Shown one piece after another: positions 47,781 to 54,790 of a DNA stretch of 54,790 nt. Source of the stretch: an uncultured Chromatiaceae bacterium (lineage in GTDB: Bacteria > Pseudomonadota > Gammaproteobacteria > DRLM01); assembly GCA_945787555.1 (NCBI GenBank), contig CALZJG010000026.1, positions 64,230 through 119,019 of the forward strand. Reading direction: 5' to 3'. The position numbers and the translations under genes were made by a program. Each line of letters opens with the position of its first letter. Positions within the stretch are counted from its first letter, which is position 1. Below the pieces are notes generated by a model. The model did no database searches and had not been told where the DNA came from. It saw only the letters and a program-made list of their open reading frames with translations.

Positions 47781-48353
47781 GTGGATATTGCACTCTTCAT
47801 CATATTGGGTCTGTTGGCGGCGTTGGCGCTGTATGCCATTGTCATATACAACAACCTGGTCGCTTTGAAACACAATGTGTCCAAGGCTTGGGCCAATATC
47901 GACGTTGTGCTCAAGCAACGCCATGACGAGCTGCCCAAGCTGGTCGAAACTTGTAAGCAATACATGCAATACGAACAAGCCACACTGGATAAGGTGATCC
48001 AGGCACGCTCCGCCGTGGCGTCAGCCCGCGAACAGGGTGATGTGGCGGCCTTGGGGGCGGCCGAGGGGCAGTTGCGCTTGGGCTTGGGGCAGCTCTTTGC
48101 AGTGGCGGAAGCGTACCCAGAACTTAAGGCCAGTGAAAAATTCCAGCATTTGCAGGCGCGCATCACGGGCTTGGAAAACGCCATCGCCGATAGGCGCGAG
48201 CTATATAACGAGAGTGTCAATCTCAATAACGTACGCATCGAACAGTTTCCCGATGTCATCATCGCCCGCTTGTTCTCTTTCAAGGACTTCGTGTTGCTCG
48301 AATTCGAGGAAGAGCAAAAGACCGACGTGGACATGAAGTCGTTGTTCGGTTAA
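47781..48353 (+). CDS. LemA family protein
   Basis: A 190-residue membrane-anchored coiled-coil protein. The N-terminal helix (IALFIILGLLAALALYAIVIYNN) is followed by the LemA core: LVALKHNVSKAWANIDVVLKQ, an RHDELPKLVETCKQY block, ENAIADRRELYNESVNLNN and FPDVIIARLFSFKDF. LemA proteins are membrane-associated with unknown biochemical role. I chose the GTG at 47781 for its GGGAGGAG site 6 nt upstream; an ATG at 47757 is in frame. It is followed 14 bp later by a GIDE-like gene, a common pairing. Confidence 0.93.
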   Translation: MDIALFIILGLLAALALYAIVIYNNLVALKHNVSKAWANIDVVLKQRHDELPKLVETCKQYMQYEQATLDKVIQARSAVASAREQGDVAALGAAEGQLRLGLGQLFAVAEAYPELKASEKFQHLQARITGLENAIADRRELYNESVNLNNVRIEQFPDVIIARLFSFKDFVLLEFEEEQKTDVDMKSLFG

Positions 48354-48367
48354 AGCGTCGCTGCGCG

Positions 48368-49264
48368 ATGCCCCGCGTCGACAGTCTCCAGTTCTGGATC
48401 TTGTTCGCCATCGCCGCGCTAGGTGCGTTGGTCGTTTTCGTGGCCGCCTTTATCTGGCTGCGTCGTGCGCGCATGATAGAGGATACGCCTACATCCAAGA
48501 TTCGTTCCGCCGCACAAGGCTATGTGGAGTTGGAAGGCATAGCAGTGTGCATGGACGGCATGCCCATCATCGCACCGCTGACCGGTAGGTCTTGTGCTTG
48601 GTATCGGTATCGCATCGAAGCGTACTCGGCGCAGCAACATCGCAATGACGACGTGAGTCGTTGGACTACGGTTGAAAGTGGCGTGAGCGATGCGTTGTTC
48701 ATGGTGAAGGACCCAACGGGGGTCTGCGTGATTGATCCCGAGGGCGCCAAGGTGACGCCCTCGACCCGCCAGCAATGGTTTGGGGAAACGCGTCAGCCGC
48801 CACCGTTCGCCGCGCGCAGGCTCTCGAATGGCCGTTATCGCTACAGTGAGCAGCGCATCGAAACTGGCGACTCTCTCTATGTGCTGGGAAATTTTCGAAG
48901 CATAGGCGGTGCAGAGCCGGATGGGCGTGGCATCGCGGTCCGCGAGTTGTTGGCAAAATGGAAGCGAGATCAACCGCGCTTGCTGGAGCGCTTCGATGCC
49001 AATGATGACGGCAAGTTGGACGCCGAGGAATGGGCGCAGGCACGCCGCCTCGCCGCGCGCGAGGCTGCCGCCGCCTATCATGCCGCCTTGGCCGAGCCGA
49101 GTACGCCGTTGCTGTCCCAACCGATCTCGAGTCAGCAGCCTTTCCTTATATCCACTACGCCGCAACGACCGTTGGCGCGGCGCTACAAACTCTACGCCGG
49201 CCTCTGTTTTCTGTCGTTCTTTGTCCTAGGCGGCGGTGCAGTGTGGCTATTGGGGCAGCGCTAG
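48368..49264 (+). CDS. GIDE-like membrane protein with an EF-hand
   Basis: A 298-residue protein with membrane helices at about residues 10-31 and 270-292. Between them, residues 45-180 form a GIDE/BAM-like domain (AQGYVELEGIA, LTGRSCAWYRYRIE, YSEQRIETGDSLYVLG) related to the domain of mitochondrial MULAN. Residues 209-222 (FDANDDGKLDAEEW) form a canonical EF-hand loop with D210, N212, D214, K216, D218 and E221. No RING finger is present. The 14 bp gap to lemA implies an operon. The calcium site is an inference from the loop. Confidence 0.85.
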   Translation: MPRVDSLQFWILFAIAALGALVVFVAAFIWLRRARMIEDTPTSKIRSAAQGYVELEGIAVCMDGMPIIAPLTGRSCAWYRYRIEAYSAQQHRNDDVSRWTTVESGVSDALFMVKDPTGVCVIDPEGAKVTPSTRQQWFGETRQPPPFAARRLSNGRYRYSEQRIETGDSLYVLGNFRSIGGAEPDGRGIAVRELLAKWKRDQPRLLERFDANDDGKLDAEEWAQARRLAAREAAAAYHAALAEPSTPLLSQPISSQQPFLISTTPQRPLARRYKLYAGLCFLSFFVLGGGAVWLLGQR

Positions 49265-49276
49265 CGGGCGCTAGTT

Positions 49277-49305
49277 TTGTTATCCTATCGCTCTCTATTT
49301 ATAGC
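49277..49305 (+). promoter_or_regulatory. Candidate sigma-70 promoter for prlC
   Basis: TTGTTA (49277-49282), 17 bp spacer, TATAGC (49300-49305); both boxes match 4 of 6. It ends 33 bp before the prlC ATG. Confidence 0.45.
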
Positions 49306-49338
49306 CGCCGAGGCGGCATGTCAACGCGAGGACGCATC

Positions 49339-51378
49339 ATGAATAACCCGCTATTGGAAAAGCACGGCCTGCCGCCCTTTAGTCTTATAAGACCCGAGCA
49401 TGTCGAGCCCGCCATCGATCAGGTGCTCGCCGATAATCGTGCCGCCATCGCGCAACTATTGACCGGTGGGCAAGCCTACGGTTGGGAAAACTTGGTCGCG
49501 CCCTTGGAAGAGCTGTCGGACCGGCTGCGTCGCGTGTGGTCCCCGGTGGGGCATATGAACTCGGTGGTCAATAGCCCCGAGTTGCGCGCCGCCTACAACG
49601 CCTGTTTACCCAAGCTCAGTGATTACGCCACCGAACTGGGGCAAAACGATCGGCTCTATCAAGCCTATCAATCCATCGCTGACGGGCCTTCGTTCTCCGC
49701 CCTCGACACGGCACAAAAGAAAATCATCACCAATGCGTTGCGCGATTTCCGCCTCTCCGGCGTGGCGCTGCCAGCCGAGCAGAAGGCACGCTTCAAAGAA
49801 ATCATGCAAGAGCTGTCCAACCTCAACGCCAAGTTCGAGGAGAATCTGCTCGATACCACCAATGCCTGGCACAAGCACATCGGTGACGAGAAGGAATTGG
49901 CCGGCTTGCCTCCCACCGCCTTGGCCTTATTGGCGCAGTACGCTCAGCAGCGCGAACTGGACGGTTGGGTGGTAACGTTGGAATTCCCCTCCTATATCCC
50001 TGTCATCACCTATGGCGACAATCGTGACTTGCGTCGCGAAATGTACGAGGCTTATGTCACGCGCGCTTCCGACGCCGGTCCGCACGCCACACAGTGGGAC
50101 AATACGCCGGTGATGGAGAAAATTCTCGCGCTGCGCCATGAGAGCGCGCGGCTGCTGGGTTTCAATAACTATGCCGAATATTCCATTGCGCCGAAGATGG
50201 CACGCTCCACCGATGAAGTGCTGGCTTTTCTCAATGATCTTGCGCAGCGTTCATTGACGATGGCGCGCAATGAGTTGGCGGAAGTGCGCGCTTATGCGCG
50301 CGAGCAGCACGGTTTGGACGAGTTGGAAGCCTGGGACGTGGCTTATTACAGCGAGAAATTACGCCAGCATCGGTATGCGATCTCGAAGGAGGATTTGAAG
50401 CCGTATTTTCCCGAGGGGCGTGTGGTCGCGGGTATGTTTCAAGTGGTCAAGCGCCTCTATAGTCTGGATATCCGCGAGCGCAAGGACGTTGATGTGTGGC
50501 ACTCCAGTGTCCGCTTCTTTGATATTTACGATGAAAGTGGCGAGTTGCGTGGTCAGTTTTACCTGGACCTGTACGCACGCCAGCACAAGCGTGGCGGCGC
50601 TTGGATGGACGAGTGCGTTACCCGCAAGCGCAGCGTGGCAGGTGTGCAGGCGCCAGTGGCCTATCTCACTTGCAATTTTTCGCCGCCGGTCGGTGATGAC
50701 CCGGCGCTGTTTACTCACGAGGAAGTACTCACGCTGTTCCATGAATTCGGTCATGGCCTGCATCACATGCTCACCAAAGTGGATTACCCCAGCGTAGCGG
50801 GGATTGCCGGTGTGGCTTGGGATGCAGTGGAGCTGCCCAGTCAGTTCATGGAGAACTGGTGTTGGCACCGCGAGGCACTGGATTTGATCGCCGCGCATTA
50901 TCAAAGTGATGCGGCGCTGCCGGATACGCTGTACCAGAAAATGCTGGCGGCCAAGAATTATCAAGCGGGCATGCAGATGGTGCGGCAGCTGGAGTTCGCT
51001 ATTTTCGATTTCCGTTTGCATCTCGAGTACGACCCGGCGCGCGGCGCGCGCGTCTATGACGTGCTCGACGAAGTGCGTGAGCAAGTGGCAGTGATGAAAC
51101 CGCCCTCGTTCAATCGCTTCCCGCACAGCTTCTCGCACATTTTCGCTGGCGGTTACGCGGCGGGTTATTACAGCTACAAATGGGCCGAGGTGTTGTCTTC
51201 CGATGCCTTCGCTGCCTTCGAGGAAACCAGCATTTTCGACCGCGATACCGGTTTGCGTTTCCTGAGTGCCGTACTCGAGCAGGGGGGTTCGCGCGAGCCG
51301 ATGGAATTGTTTATCGAGTTTCGCGGCCGGGAACCGACCATCGATGCCCTGTTGCGTCATAGCGGCATCGCCGCCTGA
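49339..51378 (+). CDS. prlC: Oligopeptidase A (M3 zinc metallopeptidase)
   Basis: A 679-residue cytoplasmic peptidase that degrades short peptides such as cleaved signal peptides. The zinc motif HEFGHGLHHM starts at H468, with a further ligand in the downstream VAWDAVELPSQFMENW block. Length and motif position match E. coli PrlC/OpdA (680 residues). I chose the ATG at 49339, giving MNNPLLEKHGLPPF; the frame is open upstream but overlaps the GIDE-like gene. It is followed by the HPF/cold-shock gene. Confidence 0.96.
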   Translation: MNNPLLEKHGLPPFSLIRPEHVEPAIDQVLADNRAAIAQLLTGGQAYGWENLVAPLEELSDRLRRVWSPVGHMNSVVNSPELRAAYNACLPKLSDYATELGQNDRLYQAYQSIADGPSFSALDTAQKKIITNALRDFRLSGVALPAEQKARFKEIMQELSNLNAKFEENLLDTTNAWHKHIGDEKELAGLPPTALALLAQYAQQRELDGWVVTLEFPSYIPVITYGDNRDLRREMYEAYVTRASDAGPHATQWDNTPVMEKILALRHESARLLGFNNYAEYSIAPKMARSTDEVLAFLNDLAQRSLTMARNELAEVRAYAREQHGLDELEAWDVAYYSEKLRQHRYAISKEDLKPYFPEGRVVAGMFQVVKRLYSLDIRERKDVDVWHSSVRFFDIYDESGELRGQFYLDLYARQHKRGGAWMDECVTRKRSVAGVQAPVAYLTCNFSPPVGDDPALFTHEEVLTLFHEFGHGLHHMLTKVDYPSVAGIAGVAWDAVELPSQFMENWCWHREALDLIAAHYQSDAALPDTLYQKMLAAKNYQAGMQMVRQLEFAIFDFRLHLEYDPARGARVYDVLDEVREQVAVMKPPSFNRFPHSFSHIFAGGYAAGYYSYKWAEVLSSDAFAAFEETSIFDRDTGLRFLSAVLEQGGSREPMELFIEFRGREPTIDALLRHSGIAA

Positions 51379-51507
51379 GGCGCGGTCCAGGCGAGTTTCT
51401 TCGGCTGCATTGACGCCAGGTTGGTAACTGACCGCGATGATGAGCCGGACATCGTCTATGGAGATCGTCTATATTGATAAGAGGGTATGTAGCTAGGAGG
51501 TCGCGCC

Positions 51508-52074
51508 ATGAAGCTCCCTTTGCAGATCACCTTCCGCAATATGGAAAAGTCCACGGCGATGGAGGCCGACGTTCGTGTCAAGGCGGAGAAGCTGGATGAG
51601 TTCTGCGCCGAGATCATGAGTTGTCGGGTGATGGTGGAATCCCATCACCGACATCATCATGAGGGTAATCAGTACCATGTGCGTATCGATCTCACCGTGC
51701 CGGGGGCCGAGTTGGTGGCGCGTCGTGAACCCAGTGCGCATCACGCCTACACGGATGTGTATGTGGCCATCCGCGATGCTTTCGACAACATGCGTCGGCA
51801 ATTGGAAGACTATGCGCGCCGTCGCCGTGGCGAGGTCAAGCATCACCAGGAGCCATCCCACGGGCACATCTCCGAGATCAATCGCGAACAAGGTTATGGA
51901 CGGATAGCGACCTCTGACAATCGCGAGATCTATTTTCACAGCCACAGCGTGATTAATGCCAAGTTCGCTCAGCTCGACGTCGGTGTCGAGGTGAGCTACG
52001 CCGAAGAACAGGGCGAGCAGGGGCCTCAGGCGAGCACGGTGCGGGTAGTAGGTAAGCATCATTACGTCAGCTGA
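51508..52074 (+). CDS. HPF/RaiA ribosome-associated domain fused to a cold-shock domain
   Basis: A 188-residue fusion. Residues 1-110 are an HPF/RaiA (S30AE-like) domain (LQITFRNMEKSTAMEADVR start, YHVRIDLTVPGAELVARRE core, VAIRDAFDNMRRQLEDY helix). Residues about 118-185 are a cold-shock OB fold. There GHISEINREQGYGRIATSD and REIYFHSHSV replace the usual KGFGFI and VFVHFS with conservative changes. This suggests ribosome or RNA binding under stress. A TAGGAGGT site precedes the ATG. It is 12 bp before the EI-like gene, so the two are likely cotranscribed. Confidence 0.9.
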   Translation: MKLPLQITFRNMEKSTAMEADVRVKAEKLDEFCAEIMSCRVMVESHHRHHHEGNQYHVRIDLTVPGAELVARREPSAHHAYTDVYVAIRDAFDNMRRQLEDYARRRRGEVKHHQEPSHGHISEINREQGYGRIATSDNREIYFHSHSVINAKFAQLDVGVEVSYAEEQGEQGPQASTVRVVGKHHYVS

Positions 52075-52086
52075 GGGGGGCGGCTC

Positions 52087-53403
52087 ATGGCATCGCCTGA
52101 GTTGCATGGTATGCCTTATACCCCCGGTTGGGCGCGGGGACGCCTGACCTCACGCTTGAGCGAATTTGGTCAGGGCGCCATCGTCGTCGCCCATCAAGCA
52201 CGTTTGGGTGCGCTCCAGGCTCGACCGGCTGGATTGATCGTGGTCGACGGTGCGCCCTTTTCCCATCCCATGATCCGCCTATTGGCTTGGGGGATACCCG
52301 TGATCTTGGTCGATTCCATGCCCGCGTTGTCCGAAGGCGCCGAGGTGGTGCTTGATGGCGTTCAGGGTGCGGTATTTTTCGCGCCTGAAGCAGGGCTGAT
52401 GCCACCGCCCGCACCGCCTGTCCCGCGCGCCGGTATGGCGGTGCGCACGGCGAATGGCGAGGCGGTGCATTTGCGTGCCAGCGTAGCGGATGCCAGCGGC
52501 GCGGCGCGTGCCTTGGCGCGCGGGGCGGCGGCCATAGGCTTAGTACGTAGCGAATGCCTATTGCCACCCGCCGACGCGGTGCCGGATGTGGCTTTTTATG
52601 AGCAGACACTGGCGACGTTGTGTGAAGCGGCCGCGCCGCTGGCGGTGACGGTGCGCTTGTTGGACATCGCCGCTGACAAGCGTCCCCGGTGGCTGACCCG
52701 CACCCTCCCCGGCATGGCGGGTCCACTGGGTTTGCAGGGCGCGCGTCTTTACGCGATGGAACCAGTGCGAAGTGTGTTTCGCGCGGAAGTGGCTGCGCTC
52801 GGCCGTCTTGCTCAGGACCATGACTTATCCGTGTTGGTGCCATACGTGGCGGGTGTGGAGGAGTTTCAGCGTTGGCGTGGCGAGATAGAGGATATGCTGC
52901 CCGCCCCGATGGCCATCGGATCTATGGTGGAGACGCCGGCGGCCGCGCTGGCTGTCGCCGACCTGCTCACCGCGGCGGATTTCGTGGCGCTCGGTTGTAA
53001 CGATCTGATGCAATGTCTATTCGCCGTCGATCGCGATATCCCCGCGCTCGCCCGCCTGCTCGACGCTTATGCGCCGGTGTTGTACCGCTTTCTGCGCGAC
53101 GTAGCGCGTGCGGCCGAGGGCGAGATGAGACGGGTGCAAGTCTGTGGCCTGCTTGCGCAGTTGCCGGGGTTGATGCCGGTCATGTTGGGGCTGGGCTATC
53201 GCGCATTCTCAGTCGAGCCGGTGATGTTGCCGTACTTGGCGGAGGCGGTGAGCCGCACCGACACGCAAGCGGCGGCGGCCTTGGGCGCGGCGGTATGCGC
53301 CGCGTCGGACAGCGCCAGTGTGCGCGCCTTGCTTACTATGTCCGCGCCCCCCACGCCTGCGGGTGGAGCGCCGCAGGTCCAAGGTGTAAGGGTGTGGCGT
53401 TAG
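52087..53403 (+). CDS. PEP-utilizing enzyme (Enzyme I-like) lacking the HPr-binding domain
   Basis: A 438-residue protein like the C-terminal two thirds of PTS Enzyme I or PEP synthase. Residues 1-95 form a swivelling phosphohistidine domain with the His in DGAPFSHPMIRLL. Residues about 110-400 form the PEP-binding barrel: GLVRSECLL, VRLLDIAADK, GSMVETPAAAL, GCNDLMQCLFAVDRD and VCGLLAQLP. Compared with EI, GTNDL reads GCNDL and the Glu after the catalytic Cys-Gly reads Leu. The first 145 residues of EI, which bind HPr, are absent. Whether it still transfers phosphate, and to what, is unknown. Confidence 0.85.
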   Translation: MASPELHGMPYTPGWARGRLTSRLSEFGQGAIVVAHQARLGALQARPAGLIVVDGAPFSHPMIRLLAWGIPVILVDSMPALSEGAEVVLDGVQGAVFFAPEAGLMPPPAPPVPRAGMAVRTANGEAVHLRASVADASGAARALARGAAAIGLVRSECLLPPADAVPDVAFYEQTLATLCEAAAPLAVTVRLLDIAADKRPRWLTRTLPGMAGPLGLQGARLYAMEPVRSVFRAEVAALGRLAQDHDLSVLVPYVAGVEEFQRWRGEIEDMLPAPMAIGSMVETPAAALAVADLLTAADFVALGCNDLMQCLFAVDRDIPALARLLDAYAPVLYRFLRDVARAAEGEMRRVQVCGLLAQLPGLMPVMLGLGYRAFSVEPVMLPYLAEAVSRTDTQAAAALGAAVCAASDSASVRALLTMSAPPTPAGGAPQVQGVRVWR

Positions 53404-53526
53404 CTCCGGCATTGACCTGGTCAATCGCGTTATCTTTTTGTCGTATCAATTATTGGTTTGGTCGTTGGGCTCACCTGCCTACATAATGGCCTGCCTCGGA
53501 CTCGTTAGTCACGCTTAGTGAGAAGG

Positions 53527-54300
53527 ATGGTTTTGAAAATCGCCACTTGGAATGTTAACTCGCTCAACGTGCGCTTGCCTCACGTATTGCAATGGCTGGC
53601 GGATGCTCAGCCGGATATTCTTGCGTTGCAGGAAACCAAGCTCATCGACGAGAAATTTCCTCAGGCGGAGATCGAGGCGGCGGGTTATCACTCGCTGTTT
53701 TCGGGGCAGAAGACCTACAATGGCGTGGCGATCTTGAGCAAGCAGCCGGGCACTGACGTGATTAAGGATATCCCCGGCCTCGCGGATGACCAGCGCCGCG
53801 TGCTGGCGGCGACCTATGGTGAGGTGCGGGTGTTGGATCTCTATGTTCCCAACGGTGAGAGTGTGGCCTCCGATAAGTATCAATACAAACTCGACTGGTT
53901 GGATAAGCTCATCGCCTTCATCAAAGTAGAACTCAACCGGCATCCCAAGCTAGTGGTGCTAGGGGATTTCAATATCGCGCCCGACGAGCGTGATGTGTAT
54001 GACCCGTTGGTATGGGAAGGCAAGGTGTTGTGCAGCGAGCCGGAGCGCACCGCCTTGCAGGATTTGCTGGCCACGGGGTTGCACGATAGCTTCCGATTGT
54101 TCGAACAGGAAGAAAAACAATTCAGCTGGTGGGATTACCGCATGGCTGCTTTTCGTCGCAATAGGGGGCTGCGCATCGATCATGTGTTGCTCAGTACGGC
54201 CTTGCGCGAACGCTGCAAGCGCTGCTACATCGACAAAGCGCCGCGTAAGTGGGAGCGGCCCTCGGACCACACGCCAGTGGTCGTCGAGTTGATGTCATGA
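53527..54300 (+). CDS. xth: Exodeoxyribonuclease III
   Basis: A 257-residue AP endonuclease/3'-exonuclease for DNA repair. Catalytic motifs are WNVNSLNVRL, ALQETKL (metal Glu), GDFNIAPDERDVYDP, WWDYR, GLRIDHVLLS and SDHTPVVVEL. A TTG at 53533 is an alternative start giving the usual MKIATWN and a better spacing from the AAGG site. The stop is followed by a hairpin serving the opposite-strand pseudogene. Confidence 0.95.
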   Translation: MVLKIATWNVNSLNVRLPHVLQWLADAQPDILALQETKLIDEKFPQAEIEAAGYHSLFSGQKTYNGVAILSKQPGTDVIKDIPGLADDQRRVLAATYGEVRVLDLYVPNGESVASDKYQYKLDWLDKLIAFIKVELNRHPKLVVLGDFNIAPDERDVYDPLVWEGKVLCSEPERTALQDLLATGLHDSFRLFEQEEKQFSWWDYRMAAFRRNRGLRIDHVLLSTALRERCKRCYIDKAPRKWERPSDHTPVVVELMS

Positions 54301-54301
54301 T

Positions 54302-54332
54302 AAAAGCGGAGCCCCTGGCGAGGGGGCTCCGC
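54302..54332 (-). terminator. Rho-independent terminator for the leftward gene fragment
   Basis: A 10 bp stem (54306-54315 with 54323-54332) followed on the minus strand by TTTTA. It sits between the exonuclease stop and the end of the leftward fragment. Confidence 0.8.
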
Positions 54333-54338
54333 GGCACG

Positions 54339-54670
54339 TCATTTCAATTCCATGGGGTCTTGATGGATCATCAAATGCGCGTAGGGGGTGCCGTCGAACA
54401 CCACGTAGCTGCCGAACTTCTTGTGGGGCCTTGACGGAAATCCGCTGGCCTCGGCATCCACCGGCCAGAACAGCATCCAATGCGGAGGCTCCTTTACCAG
54501 CTTGGCGTCCGCTTCTTCCTGCATCAATATCATTCCACCCTTTTCCCAATGCCAACCTCCCTTGGCCATGTAAGCGATACCGGGTTGGGTGTTACCGGGT
54601 TTCTCCGCCCCGGCCATGTGGTCGTTGGCCCATCGCCAAGAAGCGGCATCGCCGCAAATAAGGGTCGGGA
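54339..54670 (-). pseudogene. C-terminal fragment of a conserved proteobacterial protein, 5' end lost
   Basis: The minus-strand frame is protein-like from about 54670 to its stop at 54339. It starts with LICGDAASWRWANDHMAG and includes PGIAYMAKGG, PPHWMLFWP and DGTPYAHLMI. This matches the C-terminal half of a family of exported hypothetical proteins as I remember it. The normal N-terminus (a signal peptide and about 60-70 residues) is missing: upstream the sequence becomes AT-rich and meets a stop. An ATG at 54617 could start a 92-residue product, but that would leave out conserved residues. The insertion-sequence end beside it is the likely cause. Confidence 0.65.
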
Positions 54671-54790
54671 TCGAATGGCACTTACTTAAGAATAACTAAC
54701 TGAGTAGAAAGATAAAGTAAGACTGGCTCAAGGTGATAAGGTGTGAGTCGCGAAACCACAAACCATCACAACAGGAGCCAGCCTTAATGC
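54671..54790 (+). mobile_element. Probable insertion sequence end leading into a transposase start at the window edge
   Basis: From about 54671 the composition shifts to AT-rich (54680-54720 especially). The last 30 bases contain ACAGGAGCC and then an ATG at 54787, in the layout of a ribosome site and start codon of a gene that continues beyond the window. The change occurs inside the reading frame of a conserved gene on the other strand, as expected for an insertion. The family cannot be named and the exact end is uncertain by about 15 bases. Confidence 0.55.

Overview
The window is a chromosomal segment of a GC-rich gammaproteobacterium. The evidence is gene order and gene content: a LysM protein divergent from def-fmt-rsmB-DUF4390-ntrY-ntrX-trkA-trkH is an arrangement known from Pseudomonas and many sulfur- or nitrogen-cycling Gammaproteobacteria. 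RlmJ, PrlC, an LpxL-type acyltransferase and a PA0069-type radical SAM protein fit the same class. I cannot name the genus. No rRNA, convincing tRNA, CRISPR array or prophage is visible.

Layout. 1-11.7 kb is housekeeping: a LysM protein cut by the left edge, peptide deformylase, Met-tRNA formyltransferase, 16S m5C methyltransferase, the NtrY/NtrX two-component pair, the TrkA/TrkH potassium system and a small methyltransferase. 11.7-12.4 kb has no intact gene and looks decayed. 12.4-16.6 kb holds envelope proteins: a Sel1-repeat/trypsin fusion, a repeat-rich peptidoglycan-binding lipoprotein, and a lipid A-type acyltransferase with a DUF2007 partner. metH fills 16.7-20.4 kb. 20.4-24.3 kb is a leftward envelope cluster: lipoprotein hydrolase, DUF4105 protein and two DUF3015 paralogues. 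rlmJ and another hydrolase follow.

26.4-36.9 kb mixes signalling and small metabolic genes: a REC-TPR response regulator with a soluble histidine kinase, a phosphoribosyltransferase, a protein built of 25-residue repeats, class I fructose-bisphosphate aldolase, a radical SAM protein, a VOC protein, a Sel1-SPOR lipoprotein, and a Ser/Thr kinase overlapping a PP2C phosphatase. 37.0-43.6 kb holds a PAS chemoreceptor, a GH13 enzyme, a HAMP chemoreceptor and an EAL c-di-GMP phosphodiesterase. Upstream of the two receptors and the EAL gene I see sequences close to the sigma-28 (FliA) consensus, which suggests a small motility regulon.

43.7-54.3 kb carries a methyltransferase, an RRM RNA-binding protein with a strong terminator, a DUF3301 protein, an NmrA-like protein, a 43-residue membrane protein, LemA followed by a GIDE-like membrane protein with an EF-hand, oligopeptidase A, an HPF/cold-shock fusion followed by a shortened Enzyme I-like protein, and exonuclease III. 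At the right edge a leftward gene keeps only its C-terminal part. It is replaced by AT-rich sequence ending in a ribosome site and ATG, most likely the end of an insertion sequence whose transposase starts at the window boundary.

No single locus is clearly a new defence or biosynthetic system. The most unusual items are the EF-hand GIDE protein beside LemA, the HPF-CSD/EI-like pair, the kinase-phosphatase pair, the REC-TPR/soluble kinase pair and the candidate FliA-driven chemoreceptor/EAL genes.
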